Below, piece by piece: positions 58,314-64,000 of a stretch of 64,000 nucleotides of DNA. Origin of the DNA: Gymnopilus junonius (taxonomy: Eukaryota > Basidiomycota > Agaricomycetes > Agaricales > Galerinaceae); assembly GCA_015501075.1 (NCBI GenBank), contig JADNYJ010000068.1, positions 124,001-188,000 of the forward strand, given 5' to 3'. Each line of letters begins with the position of its first letter. The first letter of the stretch is position 1. The translations under genes and the position numbers were made by a program. The notes under the pieces were generated by a model. It searched no databases. It was not told the origin of the DNA and saw only the letters and a list, made by a program, of their open reading frames with translations.

Positions 58314-59178
58314 ATGAGTCAGGATGCACCTGCCGAGAACGCCGCTTACGCAAATTCGGGCTCCGATCTGGCCACTGATCGCAGCGCTCTTAGATTAGCA
58401 TGGCTTACCCTGGCTTACCTTAGTGCATTCGACGTCCAAGGCCCCGATCTCGAAGACCGACCCAGGAACGTTGACGGCGCATCAATTAACAACAGAGGCC
58501 ACCTCTACGACGACGGCCGAACCCTGTGTTGGGACTCCCTGCTTTGAGGCCCGTGTATCGACGACACATTTCCCATGTCCGACTCCTTCTCTGTTGCTCA
58601 CCATCTCTTGCAGCCGACGGTGGTGCGTAAGTATTCGCCCGCATCTCTTTGATCTATAACTTACCTCTTTCCTTTCTCCCGCGTTCACACATCAATGATA
58701 CGGGGTGGTATAGGGCTGGAGATTGGTCTGGAACAAACCAAGTAAGTACCTGAGTAATCTGCAGGCAAATAACCCGTGCTGACCTCTCTTTCCACAGCGC
58801 CGCCAACTCCAACACCTCTTCAATATGCAGTCATGACTCCGAGTCGCAATCAGCGACGATCGGCGGGAAATCGATAAGCTGTGAGTTGATTCGGGGTGTC
58901 AATAGCACGAGGGGAGGGCTGGAGTCGGAAAAGTAAGTCTCGCCTCGTTTCTTGAATTACAACGACCTTACCTATCGCTCAAAGTGCTTCCCACCAGCCC
59001 TCCTGGGGCATTCCCACTTTCGACTTGTGCGGACTACATCAATTCCCTTTCACATTCACACATGGAAACTGCATGTAAGGATTACCTCGTTTTGTGGCTT
59101 CGCACTTTGCCCACTATGTTGAAGGAGGAGGAATTTGTTTCTAGAGTGGTGCTGGAGATGCAAGATTTGCTGAGGTGA
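58314..59178 (+). CDS. Possible cargo gene inside the transposon
   Basis: Open stretches that could be spliced: MSQDAPAENAAYANSGSDLA ... LAWLTLAYLSAFDVQGPDLE from 58314, small pieces around 58710-58740 and 58800-58870, and CADYINSLSHSHMETACKDY ... LKEEEFVSRVVLEMQDLLR-stop at 59178. GT/AG candidates exist between them, but I could not join all phases. No domain recognised. It may be a captured or degenerate gene. Confidence 0.25.
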
Positions 59179-60855
59179 TGAGTACGTTTGACATACTTTC
59201 CTTTATGTAGACCGGTTTATAGTACTAGCTATTATAAAGTCGGCACATTCCTTACTTGATATACAGTGTGATTCCCAAAATTTGTGAGAGACCGAAAAGA
59301 CAGTTGTCAGTGAGTGGCCTCTGGGCATAGGTGCACAATATGTCCAAGCCTGCTGTGTGGGAACGAGCCGCCCTGGGCCAAGAGCGTCGGGGGCAGGACT
59401 ATCCCACAGTGAATAGAGGAAATACACAATTTAATATAGCGATAGCATTTTGGGATATCCGATTTATCTAGCTGAAAATTCCACTGGACAAATCAGAATT
59501 CGGCGTTGGTCACAGGTACGGTCAAAGAAAAAAAAAGAGACTCTCATTAAATAAATATAAAGATACTATATAAAAAGGACAAGAGGCCGCCTCCCTGGTA
59601 TGCTTACCCATCTTTGCAAACGAGGGAGGAGGGTGAAATTGGGATGTCTCGTTGAGTAGACTTGCCATAGGGAGCACCAGCCGCGGCAGCGACTCGTAAT
59701 GTCCCCTCTCACTCACGAAACGGCGACGTACACGGTGTTGAACCATGCATGAGCCGAAAAGCCACTGTCTCGCAGAGGCGACGGTGAAGGAGCTCGTCTG
59801 GTTGAACGGACGAGCTAGAGGGTCAAACGTGCTGTTACCATGGCAAGTGTGACCCTCCTGATATCTGGTTGAGCAGAGATCCCAGAGGGCGAACAAGCAG
59901 CAGCGCCTGCACGTTCAAGCCTTCTCGTGCTCGAAAAAAGCACCAGGTAAGGTGTTGAACCCTTCCCTGGGCGAGAAACCCTCAGGCTCGCACTTGGAAG
60001 CGAGGGAGGATGAAATCGGCGCATCTGGGTGAGCAGATGCACTGATGGGCTGACGCGCCGCTGCGGCGACGTCTTCGAGCCCACCGTTCAGCGAAAAAGG
60101 CACCCAACAGGAGTTTGACTCCTGCTAGGGCATGCAACCTCCAGCTCGCGCTTGCAAGCGAGGGAGGGGGGTCAACGGCGGTGGTGATGCGCGAGGAATG
60201 GGAGCGGTGGTCGAGACGTACCTATGGGAGGTGGTAGGCAGTCAATTAGTAACGACAAAAAAAAGATCAAAAGAATGAAAGAACGAGCTCAGACGTACCT
60301 TATGGGCTTCCCTCTTCAAGGGTCCCCCCTTCTGCTGCCATTCCAGTCCCAATCCACCAAAAAAACGGCCAACATCCTCAGATGAGGGAGGGGCGGGGCA
60401 GAATGAAGGGAAGAGGAGAGGTGGTGGAGACGGAAAAGACGAGGCGGCGAGTGTCAACAATCGTGCCAGGCTGGCCGATTTGCGTGCCGCGCGGGAATGT
60501 CAAAGCACCGCCACTGATGCGCAAAATTAGAAGGCATTGCACCGACGGTTGCACGCGGTGGTTGCCGAGCGGAGCTGACAACGGCAGGCTAACTTGGTAG
60601 GGCTCAAATTCTCAAGCTCCGATTCAAAGGTTGATGAAAGACAAGATTTTCCCGGGAAACTGTGTCGTTTCGGGCACTCCAATAGAAATAGACGATGTTT
60701 TAGGGAACGTATAGGTGTTCTCGGGACTTGTAGGATGTGTCCCCGATTAAAGGACTTTTTTCTCGGGAATAGGAAAAATATGTTCTGGGAGAACCAATTA
60801 ATGTCACAGAAAGTACGAATTTTGTTGACGGTAGAGGGATTAATGTGAAAGTGTT

Positions 60856-60981
60856 TTACAGGGAAGAGCGAAAAATTTATGGGAACAAGACATTTTGTTA
60901 CAGGGAAGTTGAAAATGTCTACGGGAACAAGAAAGTTTGTTACATGGAAGCTGAAAATGTTTATGGGAACAAGAATGTATT
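60856..60981. repeat. Three tandem 42-bp subterminal repeats
   Basis: Units start at 60856, 60898 and 60940, each TTACA(G/T)GGAAG... followed by (A/T)C/T-GGGAACAAGA. A partial fourth starts at 60982 (TTACGGGAAAG). They lie in the right subterminal zone of the transposon and could be transposase-binding repeats. Confidence 0.75.
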
Positions 60982-61151
60982 TTACGGGAAAGAAAATGGT
61001 GTTATGGGAGTGGTCAACCAAGACCAAAAGCTATTACAGGACAGCACTTAAATGTTTGGAAGCGTGATCGAGAATTGTCTTGGAGCTTGAATAAATCTTT
61101 GAAGTCAAATGTAATTTTTCGGAAAGGTTTTTACCTCGATTTTGCGCCATA

Positions 61152-61157
61152 GTACGG
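61152..61157. repeat. Target-site duplication, right copy (GTACGG)
   Basis: GTACGG directly abuts the right inverted repeat, matching 57896-57901. Confidence 0.7.
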
Positions 61158-61574
61158 CGCAAGTCGACTCGACAGACAAAGCAGCGCGAAGCGACATAAT
61201 GGTAGAAAGCAAAGAAATATATCCATCAATGAGTATCGAAATTTACAAGGACGGCGTTTGAAGTGACGGTTTGATCAAATACATATAGCACTTTCGGGCC
61301 GGCCGTTCCTTTCAACTCTCCGCCGAAAAAAAAGCAACTCAATTATGTAAATCCCTCATCGATTTCGGAAGTGGGTCCAACAAATCAGTGTCTACATAAA
61401 AAGAAGTAGGTGCTTCATAAGGGAAATACTTGAGCATAGGAAGACATCAATTAAGCAAGATATGCCTATGACCTAGAAGTTATCAATCTCTATTAAGTAC
61501 AGAGGAAAGAAGAATAAAGTTTATTTCAAAAAAACTTTGAACAGAAAGAATGAAAATAGTCTCTATAATCTTCA

Positions 61575-61775
61575 ACGTGAAATGAAGGCCAATTTGGACC
61601 TGAGAAGAATGGCAAAATAAGTTTAGATGCACCATGATTGTCATTTTCAGCATCTCTCTCATGCTTCTCGACGTAATCTGCAGCACCGGAAAGATGGAGA
61701 AAACCTTTGCAAATGCTGCATGCACCTTGATAAACCCAGGTTCAGGAAGGTCGCTACCCAATTCCGCCAAAGGTC
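61575..61775 (-). pseudogene. C-terminal relic of an HNH_2-family gene
   Basis: Reads LAELGSDLPEPGFIKVHAAF and AKVFSIFPVLQ on the minus strand. This parallels LAESGIDLPNPEFLKIHAAC-AKVLNISGIEK at the end of the gene at 56669-57760. The AHIIP and NTSANT blocks are absent upstream. It is a truncated duplicate, separated from the parent by the transposon. Confidence 0.65.
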
Positions 61776-62302
61776 GGATCGGACCAGAAAAGGCAGGTCG
61801 ATGTGCGTATGGTACAAAAATGTAGAGTTATTTGAATAACCCTACTTACTTTCTTGAACCTTGAATCCAAGACAATTTTAAGTCACCCCAAGCAATTAAA
61901 GTGACTGCCATGTCCCCCTGGCAGCCTGTTTTCCTCTGTTTTTAGTGTTTACATAGCTACCTAAGTTTACTACCTTTGTAACTACGTAGTCTTTTGTCGT
62001 GTTTGTTTTGTTTTTGTTTTTGTTTTATTTTATTGATTTTTTGTATGTTTTCCCTAGAGTACTTATACCGAATAAAAATCTACACAGCCATAAATCAGAC
62101 AACGGTCCATTTATTACACACTTAACTTATAATTTAAATAACTTCGAGACGGAATGGCGTTTTACTCGCTGCAGGAACACAGTGATGGAACGTTCAGAAC
62201 AGAAAGGTAGCCAGAGGGCAGTGACCACGAGTTGGGGGTAGCCGTTATAGCCGTACCCATCGAGCACCATTTCTCAGCTGTACACTTCCATGTGTGACCC
62301 GC
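61776..62302. other. Intergenic, nothing recognised
   Basis: Includes a GTTTTG/TTTTTG-rich run near 62000-62040. No gene seen. Confidence 0.4.
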
Positions 62303-63259
62303 CTAAGCAAATAAAATGCCAATGATGATGAATGGGACCCATGGACCATGACGCGAGGCTTGCCCATCGTCCTTATGGTCGTTTGGGTCCTTCTGTTAAT
62401 ATGCAAACATCAAAGTGTTAGAAAATAAGCTCAAGAAAAATACCAAAACACGTACAGCATGTCCGAGGAAAACGACATTGACTGCATTAATGAAGTAGCC
62501 TCCAGAGATCTTAACCTTGCGTGCACGTTCGAACATGCCTAAAAAGGGGGTCATGGCCGCGGCAGAATACCATACAAGTGTTCTCCTTACTCTGAGCTTG
62601 AGGGCGGTCAACTCCAGCTTGATAAACCTGTTGAGCATACATGGACTTGAGCTTCAACTGTTATTTAAATCAAATGAGATACTCCGGAAATTTGACGGTA
62701 TTAAATAGGAAATTGTATGTACCTCGAAAGCACTCGTAATATCCTCAAGCCGCTTGAGGAACAACCTTTCCGACTCCACTGTAAGAGCCTCCAACTCGAC
62801 ATTGCGCACGAGATCATGCAGCGCCCTGGACAGACGCATAACAAACCATGTCAGCTATCCCTGTTGCATTGGATTTGAATCCTGCAGGTCAAACTACAAG
62901 TACACACTTACTTTCGGTACTTATGGATATCTTCTGCAATCAGCGGGATGGAGATGGGAGGAATAAACAGCAGATGTTTCCGAATCTTATCGGACGTCCG
63001 AATAGCCACCATTCCCAAGTTGCAATCCTCATCTGTATAATCACAACGTCCCTAAGCATCAAGGGTGTACTTCAGTTTGCCTTCGTTCATTCAAGATCTA
63101 TCCGTTGTACCTCACCTTCATTGTTTCCCAGATATATACTGCTGCAGGGTGGATCTCCGCGTCATAGCTGTGATAAAATACTGCAGCTTGGGAGGGGTCG
63201 ATATCTAGCGCACCATCTCCAGGCCGCTGATCTTCGCCTGGCTCCGGATCAAGACTCAT
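62303..63259 (-). CDS. Hypothetical protein with hydrophobic C terminus
   Basis: Start at 63259: MSLDPEPGEDQRPGDGALDI, then DPSQAAVFYHSYDAEIHPAA and VYIWETMK. A phase-0 intron leads to GRCDYTDEDCNLGMVAIRTS, KIRKHLLFIPPISIPLIAED and IHKYRK. Then ALHDLVRNVELEALTVESER, LFLKRLEDITSAFE, then FIKLELTALKLRVRRTLVWY, MTPFLGMFERARKVKISGGY, FINAVNVVFLGHA, and a last exon KDPNDHKDDGQASRHGPWVP ending FIIIGILFA-stop at 62303. The short hydrophobic end could be a tail anchor. The middle is amphipathic-helical. Splice joins are consistent and there is no conflict with other genes, so it is probably a real orphan gene. Confidence 0.6.
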
Positions 63260-63756
63260 GCGTACATATAGGTCTCCTCAAGACCCGGATTTGCCAGTCG
63301 TCTGGAAGGAGAGGAAGCACACATAGTGCCAGTATCAGAGAGGACAAGGTCTTCGATACATACTAGGAGGGAGTCGCAGTCTTTTATACTATGATCACTG
63401 GCCCACGTTGTCACAGCATGCTTTCAACGTGTAGAATGTTCATCGGCACATAATCAGCATATAATTGCATCGTGCACCACTGCAAAGCCTATACCCATAT
63501 CAGTGTGTACTTGCGAGTGCACAGCCTAGTGCACTTAGCACTTAGAAGTTACATGTACGTGCAACGCCCTATATGTTCGAATGTGTCAGCTCGATCGTCA
63601 TTCAATTTCTGGATGGAAGAGCAATCAATATACCTGGCCAGAGTGGTCAGGCATGAGATCCGAATAGGCAAGTCCGCGTAAGGTACAAAAATGCAATGAA
63701 AATGAACAGAAATTCTAAACTGCAACAAAAATGGCCTCAACCATCCCCCTCACGAA
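63260..63756. other. Intergenic, nothing recognised
   Basis: 5' flank of the 62303-63259 gene and 3' flank of VPS15. No gene seen. Confidence 0.45.
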
Positions 63757-64000
63757 TTACGTACCCGAATCCACCTGCTCAACCCTCCACACCTTGATCA
63801 CGCCAGCACGATCACCACTCACAATCCCACCCCGGAACGGCGAATCTATACAAGCCAGCGCAGTGATAATATCCTGATGGTTCTTCAGCAAATTCTTCTG
63901 GCTCTGCGTAATCAACGATATCCGCTGCGGCGGCCGGTTGGCAGAACTGCTGGCTGGCATAGGCGGCCACGTTTCGACAAAGGACGTCGCGCCACCAGTA
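63757..64000 (-). CDS. VPS15: VPS15 / PI3-kinase regulatory subunit, C-terminal end only
   Basis: The frame runs in from the right edge: GGATSFVETWPPMPASSSAN, then the last WD40 blade HQDIITALACIDSPFRGGIV and SGDRAGVIKVWRVEQVDSG, with a stop at 63757. This matches the final WD repeat of Vps15/p150 (HHDIIT ... SRDGIVKVW in animals). Vps15 is the pseudokinase-WD40 partner of the Vps34 lipid kinase in endosomal sorting and autophagy. GTACGT right at the end could be a donor to one more tiny exon. The kinase and HEAT regions lie outside the window. Confidence 0.8.
   Translation of the reverse strand, partial: TGGATSFVETWPPMPASSSANRPPQRISLITQSQKNLLKNHQDIITALACIDSPFRGGIVSGDRAGVIKVWRVEQVDSGT

Larger units (their letters stand above)
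57902..61151. mobile_element. 3.25-kb transposon with perfect 34-bp inverted repeats
   Basis: The left end 57902-57935 (begins TATGGCGCAAAATCGAGGTA) and the reverse complement of 61118-61151 are identical over 34 bp. GTACGG flanks both sides directly (57896-57901 and 61152-61157), consistent with a 6-bp target-site duplication. Subterminal zones are rich in GGGAAC/GGGAAT words, written TTCCCG/GTTCCC on the left (about 58130-58260) and GGGAAC on the right (about 60650-60990). Three 42-bp tandem units lie at 60856-60981. No transposase catalytic frame was recognised, so it is likely non-autonomous. The class is not assignable from these data. The perfect ends argue for recent insertion. Confidence 0.85.

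Noticed and set aside
58482..60600. Transposase inside the 3.25-kb element
   Set aside because: Both strands were read; no DDE/DDD, zinc-finger BED or RNaseH-like blocks were recognised.
1..64000. CRISPR arrays, tRNA/rRNA genes, LTR retroelements
   Set aside because: No spaced identical repeats, cloverleaf-like boxes, rRNA blocks, or paired LTRs with polymerase frames were seen.

Overview
The window looks like nuclear DNA of a mushroom-forming basidiomycete (Agaricomycetes). Genes are dense and cut by many short introns of about 45-70 bp with CTRAY-like branch points. Several families are typical of that group: tandem DUF6534 and DUF6533 membrane proteins, a CipC/DUF3759 protein, a basidiomycete-type HNH_2 protein and an adenylate-forming reductase. 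No rRNA, tRNA, CRISPR array, prokaryotic operon or virus was recognised. Gene models were built by eye from spliced reading frames, so outer limits are firmer than individual exon borders.

Layout. 1-2813 (-): SMC1 cohesin gene running off the left edge and lacking its 5' exons, with a Helitron-like 3' terminus at the break. 3653-4489 (-): orphan protein. 5284-26293: tandem array of nine DUF6534 membrane-protein genes in two subfamilies. Subfamily 1 is A, B, C (-) and G, H (+); it shares a 14-nt microexon and a C-terminal DPVFQYGVF-type tail. Subfamily 2 is D, E, F and I (all -). D and I are decayed, and H has lost its ATG beside a 973-bp inverted-repeat element. 27338-29381 (+): membrane-anchored aspartic protease. 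30342-31184 (+): small secreted protein. 32845-34590 (+): CorA-like transporter. 36636-37730 (+): CipC-like protein fused to a two-CxxC tail, followed at 38536 by a stub of a second copy.

38772-44596 (-) holds conserved housekeeping-type genes: recyclin-1 (F-box plus Sec10-like) and a divergent Hsp70-like protein. 45799-49414 (+): two tandem DUF6533 membrane proteins, the first with a 1-nt frameshift. 49599-50665 (-): HIT-like protein. 52499-56515 (+): adenylation-thiolation-reductase enzyme. 56669-57760 (-): HNH_2 protein. 57902-61151: 3.25-kb transposon with perfect 34-bp terminal inverted repeats and GTACGG flanking repeats; beyond it lies a C-terminal relic of an HNH_2 gene. 62303-63259 (-): orphan protein. 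63757-64000 (-): C-terminal WD40 end of VPS15.

Conserved single-copy genes (SMC1, RCY1, VPS15) frame accessory stretches that expand and decay by tandem duplication. The most unusual signal is a GA instead of GT 5' splice site in the same intron of four DUF6534 paralogues. Other points of note are the transposon-flanked or transposon-split loci and the CipC fusion.
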